The notes under the pieces were generated by a model. The model did no database searches and was not told the origin of the DNA. It saw only the letters and a list, made by a program, of their open reading frames with translations. 64,000 nucleotides of DNA from PALSA-129 sp050014595 (GTDB lineage Bacteria; Acidobacteriota; Terriglobia; Bryobacterales; Bryobacteraceae), in assembly GCA_050014595.1 (NCBI GenBank), contig JBEKDA010000026.1, positions 28,285 to 92,284 on the forward strand. The letters run 5' to 3'. A program made the translations under genes and the position numbers. Positions 8,069 through 15,589 of the stretch are shown one piece after another (position 1 is the stretch's first letter; each line of letters opens with the position of its first letter).

Positions 8069-8848
8069 ATGCGAGCTTTCCTAGCAACCACGTGCATTCT
8101 GGCGAGCACCCTGCTCTGCGGTGGTTGTGCCACCAAGAAGTACGTACAGAATACAACCGCCCCCATCCAGGCTAAGGTGGATCAGGTGGGCCAGCAGACT
8201 ACCCAAAACGGCCAACAGATCGAGGACACGCGCAACCAGGTGAAGCAGGTTGACGACAAGGCGCAGCGCGGCATCAGCGCGGCGCAGGAACGTGCAGCCA
8301 GTGCAGACCAGCATGCTGCCGCAGCCGATCAGCATGCCGCAGCCGCCGATCAACACGCCGCCACAGCGGACCAGCATGCCGGTGACGCCTTGAACAAGGC
8401 TAACCAGGTGGGTAGCGGCCTGGCTGGGCTGCGGAATGCCGTGGCCAACATCGACGATTACAAATTGCAGAACACCATCAGCGTACAGTTCGGGCTCGCC
8501 AAGTTCGTGCTGAGCAGCGAAGCCAAGAGCGACCTCGACAAGTTCGCCGAGTCGATCAAGAGCAGCAAGCGCTTCCAGATCGCGGTGGAGGGTTTCACCG
8601 ACAGCACCGGCCCCAAGGACTTCAACGAAGCGCTCAGTAAGAAACGGGCCGACGCGGTGGTGCAATATCTGGTGGCCAAGCACGACATTCCGGTGTACCT
8701 GATTCACGTTATTGGACTGGGCGATTCCAAACCGGTGGACGAAGCCAAAACGGCCGCGGCCCGTGCCAAGAACCGGCGTGTGGAAGTGAAGGCCTACAGT
8801 GCCGATGCCGTGACCGGGTCGCTAAGCGGAACGGGCAACCCCCAGTAA
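8069..8848 (+). CDS. OmpA-family peptidoglycan-associated lipoprotein
   Basis: A 259-residue protein with a lipoprotein signal peptide ending in LCGGC (Cys20 would be lipidated). Residues about 25-125 are a helical, coiled-coil-like stalk resembling Lpp/alanine-zipper proteins, with four near-identical ADQHAA units at about 78-102. The C-terminal OmpA-like domain (about 135-245) has the usual TDSTGPKDFNEALSKKRAD segment and NRRVEV end that bind diaminopimelate in peptidoglycan. It should tether the outer membrane to the cell wall. A rho-independent terminator follows. Confidence 0.9.
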   Translation: MRAFLATTCILASTLLCGGCATKKYVQNTTAPIQAKVDQVGQQTTQNGQQIEDTRNQVKQVDDKAQRGISAAQERAASADQHAAAADQHAAAADQHAATADQHAGDALNKANQVGSGLAGLRNAVANIDDYKLQNTISVQFGLAKFVLSSEAKSDLDKFAESIKSSKRFQIAVEGFTDSTGPKDFNEALSKKRADAVVQYLVAKHDIPVYLIHVIGLGDSKPVDEAKTAAARAKNRRVEVKAYSADAVTGSLSGTGNPQ

Positions 8849-8880
8849 GACATTCCATCGAGCACACCTCCTCGACTAAA

Positions 8881-8920
8881 CCGGGGGCCGCGGCAATGTC
8901 CGCCGGCTCCCTTTTTTATT
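8881..8920 (+). terminator. rho-independent terminator after the OmpA-like gene
   Basis: A GC-rich hairpin (about GGGGGCCGCGG against CCGCCGGCTCCC) is followed directly by CTTTTTTATTTAT. It ends the plus-strand lipoprotein gene and overlaps the 3' end of the convergent membrane-protein gene. Confidence 0.75.
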
Positions 8921-9632
8921 TATGGGGGTGCGTGGTAACCGGAGACGGCCGGAACGTCCGCCAGCAGACGTAGAGGCAGGCGAGGTCCGCGAGCATGGTG
9001 ATGATGGAGCCCGCCAGATTGAGAGAATTGGCCGTCTGGGCGATGGAAAGGCTGCTGATGGCTTCGCCGATGGCCTCGCCGGTGAACTGCATACCCAGCG
9101 CTCCGCTGATCAGCAGCAGACGCCGATCGCCACGGCGCGACGAGATCAGCATTGTCCAGAGTCCCAGGTCGAGAATGGCCGAGCCAAAATTCAGGTCGCG
9201 GGTCCAGGGAGTCATCCAGTAGCCGAAGAACTTCATCGCCGGGCGATAGTGCGCCGCGAAGGAGACTCCGGCGAAGAGCAGGGCTCCTGCAATCAGGCCC
9301 GCGCGCGCCAGGCGGCGCGAGCGCAGGTGGCTGGCCGCCTGATCGATGAGGCTGATCACGACGGCGAGGATGAATGCCCGGAGAATGACCTCGTTGATCC
9401 AGTAGATATCGGCAAAGTGCTTCAAGACGAGCCGATCCTCCGGGTGCATCACGGCGTTTACCTTGGCCGGGATTTCGACGAGCGTAGTGACCAGATTTGC
9501 GCTGGCGTAAGCCAAGACGAAAGGGAAGCGACGGTATGCGCCGCGCAGGAGCACGGCCACCAACAGGAATTCCAGAGGAACTCCGACCAGCCAGCCACAC
9601 ACTTGGATGGCGAACGCGGCAGTCATGCCCAA
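8916..9632 (-). CDS. multi-pass membrane protein, unknown function
   Basis: Encodes 238 residues with about six hydrophobic helices (around 8-28, 38-52, 82-98, 110-128, 148-163 and 205-225). No catalytic motif is recognised. It lies 110 bp downstream of the PWDG-repeat peptide gene on the same strand, so the two could be co-transcribed; that makes it a candidate partner of the peptide, though nothing in the sequence proves this. Confidence 0.65.
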   Translation of the reverse strand: MGMTAAFAIQVCGWLVGVPLEFLLVAVLLRGAYRRFPFVLAYASANLVTTLVEIPAKVNAVMHPEDRLVLKHFADIYWINEVILRAFILAVVISLIDQAASHLRSRRLARAGLIAGALLFAGVSFAAHYRPAMKFFGYWMTPWTRDLNFGSAILDLGLWTMLISSRRGDRRLLLISGALGMQFTGEAIGEAISSLSIAQTANSLNLAGSIITMLADLACLYVCWRTFRPSPVTTHPHK

Positions 9633-9741
9633 CCATTCTATGACGGAACGGTAGTTCTTGACCCGCGAATCGATGCAGGCCGGAGAATTATTTCATGCGC
9701 AGGTTTTCATGCGCAGGTTGAGAGCTGCGTTGTTTCCTGGC

Positions 9742-9982
9742 CTAGACGATTCCGTCCCAGGGAGCGGGCGGCATGGTCGGGCCATGAACCACTGCTAGAC
9801 CGTCCCAGGGGGCGGGCGGCATGGTCGGGCCATGAACCACTGCTAGACCGTCCCAGGGAGCGGGCGGCATGGTCGGACCATGAACCACCGCTAGACCGTC
9901 CCAGGGGGCGGGCGGCATGGTCGGACCATGAACCACCGCTAGACCGTCCCAGGGGGCGGGCGGCATGGTCGGACCATGGGAG
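9742..9982 (-). repeat. 48-bp tandem repeat, five units, in frame
   Basis: On the plus strand units begin with CTAGACCGTCCCAGG at 9795, 9843, 9891 and 9939, with a variant first unit at 9742; spacing is exactly 48 bp. Units differ by one to three bases, mostly silent (GGA/GGG, GGG/GGA in the Pro and Gly codons). The near-identity points to recent unit duplication or gene conversion. Confidence 0.9.
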
Positions 9983-10110
9983 ATGGAAACGATGTTGATC
10001 GTCGCCGTCATAGCAGACCGTGTCGGGGTCCCTGCGCTCAGCGCGAAGGCAAACACGAACAAAGAAAGAACCGCAACCTGCGCGAATTTGTTTTCCAAGA
10101 AGTTCCTCAT
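9742..10110 (-). CDS. secreted small protein built of five HGPTMPPAPWDG repeats
   Basis: A 122-residue protein. Residues about 1-32 form a signal peptide (basic start, hydrophobic VLSLFVFAFALSA, small residues before the cut). The rest is five copies of HGPTMPPAPWDG joined by LAVV, period 16 residues (48 bp), the last ending in IV. A TAGGATGG-type Shine-Dalgarno lies just upstream of the ATG at 10110. Proline, a single Trp and Asp-Gly dominate each unit and there is no Cys. It could be a secreted repetitive peptide, a multi-core precursor cut into several copies, or a binding repeat. I do not know of a characterised family for it. Confidence 0.75.
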   Translation of the reverse strand: MRNFLENKFAQVAVLSLFVFAFALSAGTPTRSAMTATINIVSISHGPTMPPAPWDGLAVVHGPTMPPAPWDGLAVVHGPTMPPAPWDGLAVVHGPTMPPAPWDGLAVVHGPTMPPAPWDGIV

Positions 10111-10358
10111 TTCAAAACCATCCTATTCAAATGTTTTCCGGACCCCAGGAGGGCCTTGCATCTGCACTCGACCCCTGCTGGCTTTACCGCTATCCGAAAG
10201 CTCAAAGCGGCCACCGCTCGATCAACCACTTCGCTCAAGTCGTAAACGAATATGTGCCGACAGATGGGACCTACTAGTACTATGAACGGCAATTGTACCA
10301 GTGCGTATAGGGTAAACACCCTAGGGCGTTGCTAGAATTCCCAATTGCAAGGGGAAAG

Positions 10359-11252
10359 TCAGTCTATCCGGTAGGGGATTTGGGAGTCTTGGGCGAGGTC
10401 TTCGGCATAGGCCGGAGAGCTTTCCAGGGGCCGTTCGGAGGGGTAATCGAGGCGCAAATCAGCCGAGATTTCGTCGAGCATTTCCATGGTGGCGACCTTG
10501 GTTTCCATGGCGAAGCAAGTGAGCAGAAGGTTGTCGCAAACGGCGTTGATCAGTCTTGGAATTCCTTGAGAACGGAATTGAATTTCTTCCATGAGTGGAC
10601 CGGAAAAGATAGCCTGATCTTTGAGACCGGCGCGTGCCATGCGGGAATTCATGTAGGCGACGGAGTCCGCAAGGTCGAGGCCCCGGAGCAGACAACGCAG
10701 GGCGACGCGCTGTTTGAGCTGGCGGAACTCCGGGGCTTCCAGCTTGCGGTCGAGTTCCGGCTGGCCCGCGATGATGATCTGGAGCAGCTTTCCGCGGCGG
10801 TTTTCGAGGTTGCCGAGGAGGCGAATCTCTTCCAGAACGTCCCAATTGAGGTTATGGGCCTCATCGACAATCAGCACGGTGGTGCGGCCAACGGAGGCGC
10901 GCTCCAGCAGCATGTTGTTGAGGGAGAGAAGCACTTCGGTCTTCGAATGGCGGTCGCAGCGCAGTTCCAGATCGTAAGAGAGGAGCTCGAAAAACTGCTC
11001 CACGGAAAGGCGCGAGTTGAAAAGCGATGCGAAGGCGATCTGCTGGGCGTTGAGGAAATCCCGCAGGCATTCGAGCATGGTGGTCTTGCCGGTGCCGACC
11101 TCGCCGGTGAGGACGATAAAGCCCTTGCGGCTCTGCACGCCATAGATGAGATTGGCCAAGGCTTCTTCGTGCTGCGAACTCCGGAACAGAAACGACGGGT
11201 CCGGGCTCATGTTAAACGGATTCTGGGTGAAGCCGAAGAAGGCGTTATACAT
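10359..11252 (-). CDS. ExeA-like AAA ATPase
   Basis: A 297-residue ATPase. The N-terminal MYNAFFGFTQNPFNMSPDP box is typical of the ExeA/GspA and exopolysaccharide-associated ATPase family. Walker A is GEVGTGKTT (about residues 51-59) and Walker B is VLIVDEAHN (about 125-133), with sensor-like IIIAGQPEL after it. No peptidoglycan-binding domain follows, so it is the short form, similar to ATPases seen with XrtA/PEP-CTERM polysaccharide clusters. No exopolysaccharide genes are next to it; infC is upstream on the same strand, about 95 bp away. Confidence 0.85.
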   Translation of the reverse strand: MYNAFFGFTQNPFNMSPDPSFLFRSSQHEEALANLIYGVQSRKGFIVLTGEVGTGKTTMLECLRDFLNAQQIAFASLFNSRLSVEQFFELLSYDLELRCDRHSKTEVLLSLNNMLLERASVGRTTVLIVDEAHNLNWDVLEEIRLLGNLENRRGKLLQIIIAGQPELDRKLEAPEFRQLKQRVALRCLLRGLDLADSVAYMNSRMARAGLKDQAIFSGPLMEEIQFRSQGIPRLINAVCDNLLLTCFAMETKVATMEMLDEISADLRLDYPSERPLESSPAYAEDLAQDSQIPYRID

Positions 11253-11347
11253 AACTGGCTGCGGCTCGGAAGGACTCCTCGCATCTTAGCATGCAGCCGC
11301 GCAAGCGGCCAAACCCCGTAAGTACTGGCACTGTGAGCTTCCCGGCC

Positions 11348-11962
11348 TCAGGATTGGGGCAAAGGCGGCGGCGGTGGTGGCGCGGGAGGTTTGGGCGGCT
11401 TCTCGCCGGCCGGCTTGCCGGCGGCCTTAACCGGGCTGATCAGGATGTGAGCATTGCGGCCTTCCATGCGCGGCTGGCCTTCCACGGAACCGTGCGCCGC
11501 CAGGTCGCCCGCGAAACGCAGCAACAACTTCTTGCCGAGATCGGCGTGCGCGATTTCGCGGCCACGGAACTGTACCACCGCTTTGACGCGGTTGCCCTCG
11601 CCCAGAAAGCGGATGGCGTGGTTCATTTTGAAGTCGTAGTCGTGATCGTCGGTGTTGGGACGGAACTTGAGTTCCTTGACTTGGACCACGTGCTGCTTCT
11701 TCTTGGCGTCGTGCTGCTTCTTCTTCTGCTCGTACTGATAGTGGCCGTAGTCGATGGCCTTGGCGACGGGTGGAACCGCCGTGGGAGCGATCAATACGAG
11801 ATCGAGCCCCAGTTCCTGGGCCTTCCGCAGAGCTGCGGCGGTGGGCATGATTTCCGAGGTGCCGTCGGGGAACACCGCGCGCACTTCCCGTGCACGGATG
11901 GACTCATTTACGTTCTCTCTGCGATTCTGCCTGCGAGGAGGAAAGTTTCTGCCTGGATACAT
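11348..11962 (-). CDS. infC: translation initiation factor IF-3
   Basis: A 204-residue protein. The N-domain holds NVNESIRAREVRAVFPDG and IDYGHYQYEQKKK, and the C-domain holds VKELKFRPNTDDHDYDFK and VVQFRGREIAHADLG, both diagnostic of IF-3. It has a basic N-terminal extension and a C-terminal tail after about residue 180 that is rich in Lys and Pro, ending in a run of prolines; most IF-3 proteins stop near residue 180. The start is an ordinary ATG rather than the AUU used for autoregulation in Escherichia coli. The usual downstream neighbours rpmI and rplT are not present; an ATPase gene follows instead. Confidence 0.95.
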   Translation of the reverse strand: MYPGRNFPPRRQNRRENVNESIRAREVRAVFPDGTSEIMPTAAALRKAQELGLDLVLIAPTAVPPVAKAIDYGHYQYEQKKKQHDAKKKQHVVQVKELKFRPNTDDHDYDFKMNHAIRFLGEGNRVKAVVQFRGREIAHADLGKKLLLRFAGDLAAHGSVEGQPRMEGRNAHILISPVKAAGKPAGEKPPKPPAPPPPPPLPQS

Positions 11963-12237
11963 GTTATGCGATGGGTTGCGGATTGCGGTAGCGACGAGAC
12001 AAGGGCGGGACGCCCTGGAAAGCTTTCTGGCCGAGCGGTATGGTGCGAGTGAAGGACAAGCGCAATTACGTCAGTTTTAGTGTACACCAGATCGCGGCGC
12101 GGAAGTCAAACGCTCTTTTCGACTACGCCCGGGCGTACGCCTGCGCGCCGCCATTGATTTACCGCTCGCACTGGCTAAGCTTTCCCATTAGCGCTAACGT
12201 ATAGTGTGAACAAATCGGACGGCAAAAGAGAGGCATT

Positions 12238-13179
12238 ATGCAAACCAGCCTGACCAGGCGGAACTGCCTGAAACTATCGCTGGCCGCCGCCGCAGCTTCG
12301 CGGCTGACAGCCGACTCCACCATGGACACCCACGGCTTCAAACTCGGCATCATCACCGACGAGCTGACCACCCAGTTGGACGAAGCCCTCGACTTCATCT
12401 CCAGCTACCACCTGCAATGGTGCGAGCTGCGCGAGATGTTTGGGAAGAACATCATGGTTTCCTCCCGGGAGGACCTGGATCGCGCCCGCGACTTGATCGG
12501 CAAGCACGGCATCCACGTGAGCGAGATCGGTTCCCCCATCTTCAAATGGAATTGCCCGCAGATGCCCGCCAAGGCCAACGAAAAGCGCGACGCCTTCAGC
12601 GCCGCCTTCACCGAGCAGGACGCCGACAAACTTCTCGACCAATCTTTCGAGCTGGCCCGATTCTTCGGCACGCGCATGGTGCGCATCTTCACCTACTGGC
12701 GCGTGGAGGATCCCGCCAAGGCCTACCCCTACGTTCGCGACCGCATGGCCAAAGCCGCCGAGGTAGCCGCCAAGGCCAAGATCGTTCTGAATGTTGAAAA
12801 CGAGCATTCCTGCAACGTCGGCACTGGCAAGGAACTGGGCCGCTTGCTGAAGGAGGTCAATTCGCCCGGCCTGCGCGGCGTCTGGGACCCCGGCAACGCC
12901 ACCATGCTGGGCGAAGTCCCTTATCCCGACGGCTACGAAGCCGTGAAGGGCCTGTTCCCGCACATGCACGTCAAGGATTCCCGCAAGAACGCCACAACCG
13001 GTAAGCTGGAGTGGGCGCCGGTGGGCGGCGGTATTATCGACTTCAAGGGCCAGTTTCAGGCGCTGCACCGCGACCGCTATGAGGGAACCATGTCGCTCGA
13101 AACGCACTACAGGCGGGCGGACGGCAACAAAGTCGAGAGCACGCGCGAATCATTGGAAGGTTTGTTCAAAGTCCTATAG
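12238..13179 (+). CDS. Tat-exported sugar phosphate isomerase/epimerase-like TIM-barrel protein
   Basis: A 313-residue protein of the xylose-isomerase-like family. The first 25 residues have a twin-arginine signal (TRRNCLKL then an alanine-rich core). The body is an AP-endonuclease-2/IolE-type TIM barrel with metal-site segments such as VLNVENEHS (about 182-190), RGVWDPGNA (about 217-225) and HMHVKD (about 242-247). It probably isomerises or epimerises a sugar or keto-inositol compound outside the cytoplasm. An AGAGAGG ribosome site precedes the ATG. The oxidoreductase gene starts 11 bp downstream, so the two form an operon and probably act on the same class of substrate. Confidence 0.88.
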   Translation: MQTSLTRRNCLKLSLAAAAASRLTADSTMDTHGFKLGIITDELTTQLDEALDFISSYHLQWCELREMFGKNIMVSSREDLDRARDLIGKHGIHVSEIGSPIFKWNCPQMPAKANEKRDAFSAAFTEQDADKLLDQSFELARFFGTRMVRIFTYWRVEDPAKAYPYVRDRMAKAAEVAAKAKIVLNVENEHSCNVGTGKELGRLLKEVNSPGLRGVWDPGNATMLGEVPYPDGYEAVKGLFPHMHVKDSRKNATTGKLEWAPVGGGIIDFKGQFQALHRDRYEGTMSLETHYRRADGNKVESTRESLEGLFKVL

Positions 13180-13190
13180 AGAGGTGTGAA

Positions 13191-14606
13191 ATGTCGTCGG
13201 AATTGAATCGCCGGGATATGCTGAAAGCCGCCGCCGGCGCGGCGCTGCTGGCTCCCCAACGTGTTTTGGGAGCGAACGATCGCGTACGCGTCGCCGTGGT
13301 CGGCCTGCGCGGCCGCGGCCTCGACCACATCAAGAAGGTGAAGGATACCCCCGGCGTGGAACTCGCCGCGGTTGTGGACATCGACGAGAACGTCATCGCC
13401 ACTCGCCTTGGGGATATTGAAAAGCTCGGTCTCGGCAAGCCCAAGACCTTCGGGGATATCCGCAAGATGCTCGAGGACAAATCGATCGACGCCATCACCG
13501 TCGCCACCCCCAATCACTGGCATTCGCTGATGGGCATCTGGGCCTGCCAGGCCGGAAAGGACGCCTACGTGGAAAAGCCGCTTTCCCACAGTTGGTGGGA
13601 GGGCAAACAACTGGTGGCCGCGGCGAACAAGTACAATCGCGTCGTGCAGCACGGCACGCAGAGCCGGTCGAGCATCGGCGCCAAGGAAGCCATTCAAAAG
13701 CTGCGGGGCGGCCTGGTCGGCGATGTCTACCTCTCGCGCGGCCTCTGCTACAAGTGGCGCGATACCATCGGCCGCAAGCCGCGCCAGGCGGTGCCGGCCG
13801 GCGTCGACTATAATCTGTGGCTCGGCCCCGCGCCCGACCGCGGTTTCACCATGAACCGCTTTCATTACACCTGGCACTGGTTCTGGGATACCGGCAACGG
13901 CGACCTGGGGAATCAGGGCATTCACGAAGTCGATACGGCGCGCTGGGGCCTGGGCGTCACATTCCCCAACAAGGTTTCCGCGATGGGCGGCCACGTCATG
14001 TTCGATGACGACCAGGAAACGCCCAACGTGCTCAACTGCTGCTTCGAGTTCGATAGGCCGGATGGCAAACGCCGCCTGATGGAATTCGAAGTGCGCCACT
14101 GGATGACCAACCACGAAGCGGACATCGGCGTCTTCGGTGGCGGCAGCGTGTTGCCGGCCGCCGGCCTGACCACCACCGCCAAACCGGCCGCGCCCGCGGC
14201 CAAGGAAGCGGCCAGCCTTGGCCCCGCCAGCGGCAAGCCCGGCACCATCGGCAACATTTTTTACGGGCCGGGCGGTTACCTGGCGATCCAGGAATACGAG
14301 AGTTACAAATACTGGCTGGGCGAAAAGCAGGACCCCAGTCCGGTCAGCCGCGGCAAGGAAAACCACTTCGCCAATTTCATCGATTGCGTCCGCAGCCGTA
14401 AGAAGGAAGACCTCAACGCGCCGGTCGAAGAGGGGCACATTTCGTGCACCCTGGTGCACCTGGCCAATGTCTCATACCGGCTCGGCCGCACGTTGAACTT
14501 CGATCCCAAGACCGAGCAGATAACCGGCGACGACGAGGCCAACCGCATGCTCCGCGACGCCGACCGCGGCTACCGCCCCGGCTTCACAATTCCCGATCAG
14601 GTGTAA
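13191..14606 (+). CDS. Tat-exported Gfo/Idh/MocA-family oxidoreductase
   Basis: A 471-residue protein with a Tat-like leader (NRRDMLKAAAGAALLAP), then a Rossmann domain (VRVAVVGLRGRGLDHI, about 30-45) and the family's EKPLSHS motif (about 126-132), where the Lys is the usual catalytic residue. A second part carries the substrate-binding beta-sheet domain, with an Ala/Lys-rich insertion near residues 325-345. It should oxidise or reduce a sugar or polyol with NAD(P). Preceded by GAGAGG and translated from the same message as the upstream TIM-barrel gene. Confidence 0.9.
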   Translation: MSSELNRRDMLKAAAGAALLAPQRVLGANDRVRVAVVGLRGRGLDHIKKVKDTPGVELAAVVDIDENVIATRLGDIEKLGLGKPKTFGDIRKMLEDKSIDAITVATPNHWHSLMGIWACQAGKDAYVEKPLSHSWWEGKQLVAAANKYNRVVQHGTQSRSSIGAKEAIQKLRGGLVGDVYLSRGLCYKWRDTIGRKPRQAVPAGVDYNLWLGPAPDRGFTMNRFHYTWHWFWDTGNGDLGNQGIHEVDTARWGLGVTFPNKVSAMGGHVMFDDDQETPNVLNCCFEFDRPDGKRRLMEFEVRHWMTNHEADIGVFGGGSVLPAAGLTTTAKPAAPAAKEAASLGPASGKPGTIGNIFYGPGGYLAIQEYESYKYWLGEKQDPSPVSRGKENHFANFIDCVRSRKKEDLNAPVEEGHISCTLVHLANVSYRLGRTLNFDPKTEQITGDDEANRMLRDADRGYRPGFTIPDQV

Positions 14607-14781
14607 GAACCGCGAGCCAAGCGAGCCACCCCTCCACGCGCGCAGCTCTGATCGGAGCCGCGAACGTAAGAGAGCGGTCTTCGTGGAATACGAGAGTGTA
14701 TTTATGAAACGGGCACTGAGATTAACAAAAAGGTAATAAAATGTTTCCATGCAGCTCCGAACCAGGCCAAGCGAAGGAGGG

Positions 14782-15573
14782 TTACTCCCGCTGATAGACC
14801 CGCACGTAGTCCACAACCATCGTTTGCGGGAAGGATGTGGTTGCGTCCGGATCGCCCGGCCAGTCGCCGCCCACTGCCAGGTTCAACAATAGATAGAATG
14901 GATGATCGTATACCCACTTGGTTCCGGCGGGCAAATTGGCCGGGCTGAGCGATTGATACATCTTGCCATCGACGTACCAGCGGATTGCGTTTGGTTCCCA
15001 TTCAACCCCGTATACGTGAAAATCATCGGAGAATCGCTGCCCGGGAGGCAGAACGAAAGGCGCGCCGATCCCCTTCGACCCGGAATAGCCAGGGCCGTGG
15101 ATTGTCCCGTGCACCGCGGAAGGTTCGCGGCCGATGTTCTCCATGATGTCGATTTCGCCGCGATCCGGCCACCTGGCGGCTTCCTCTCCCATCATCCAGA
15201 ACGCCGGCCAGATCCCCTGTCCATACGGCAGCTTGATACGCGCTTCGAACTTGCCGTAGGCCTGCGAAAACTTGCCCCGCGTGTGAATCCGCGCCGAAGT
15301 GAAGCCGCGCTCCACGCCGTCCGCGCCGCGGTAATCCTCCCGGATGGCCCTGATCACCAGCATGCCGCCCTCGAGGTAGAGGTTCTGTGGACGGCCGGTG
15401 TAATACTCCAGCTCCTTGTTCCCGAAGCCGTCGCCTCCCACCACGTAGACCCACTTCGATGAGTCGAGCCGCGAGCCATCGAACTCGTCGTGCCAGACCA
15501 TTTTCCAGGCGGTAGTCTGTGCAAACCCACCCGCTGCGCAAATCACCAGCGCGAAACACGCTCTCGATATCAT
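14782..15573 (-). CDS. GH16 family glycoside hydrolase (beta-glucanase/laminarinase-like)
   Basis: About 263 residues from the ATG at 15573, which gives a normal signal peptide (MISRACFALVICAAGGFAQ) and avoids overlap with the upstream GH2 gene; a longer frame would begin at 15618. The lectin-like beta-jelly-roll carries the GH16 catalytic signature GEIDIMENIG (ExDxxE, nucleophile first Glu, acid/base last Glu). WHDEFDGSRLD at the start and WYVDGKMYQ further on are also typical. Expected to cut beta-1,3- or mixed-linkage glucans in the periplasm or outside. It follows the GH2 gene on the same strand. Confidence 0.92.
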   Translation of the reverse strand: MISRACFALVICAAGGFAQTTAWKMVWHDEFDGSRLDSSKWVYVVGGDGFGNKELEYYTGRPQNLYLEGGMLVIRAIREDYRGADGVERGFTSARIHTRGKFSQAYGKFEARIKLPYGQGIWPAFWMMGEEAARWPDRGEIDIMENIGREPSAVHGTIHGPGYSGSKGIGAPFVLPPGQRFSDDFHVYGVEWEPNAIRWYVDGKMYQSLSPANLPAGTKWVYDHPFYLLLNLAVGGDWPGDPDATTSFPQTMVVDYVRVYQRE

Positions 15574-15589
15574 GGGACGATTCTCGCAC

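Noticed and set aside
9742..9982. Regular 48-bp repeats as a possible CRISPR array
   Set aside because: There are no variable spacers; the whole unit repeats and keeps one reading frame behind a signal peptide.
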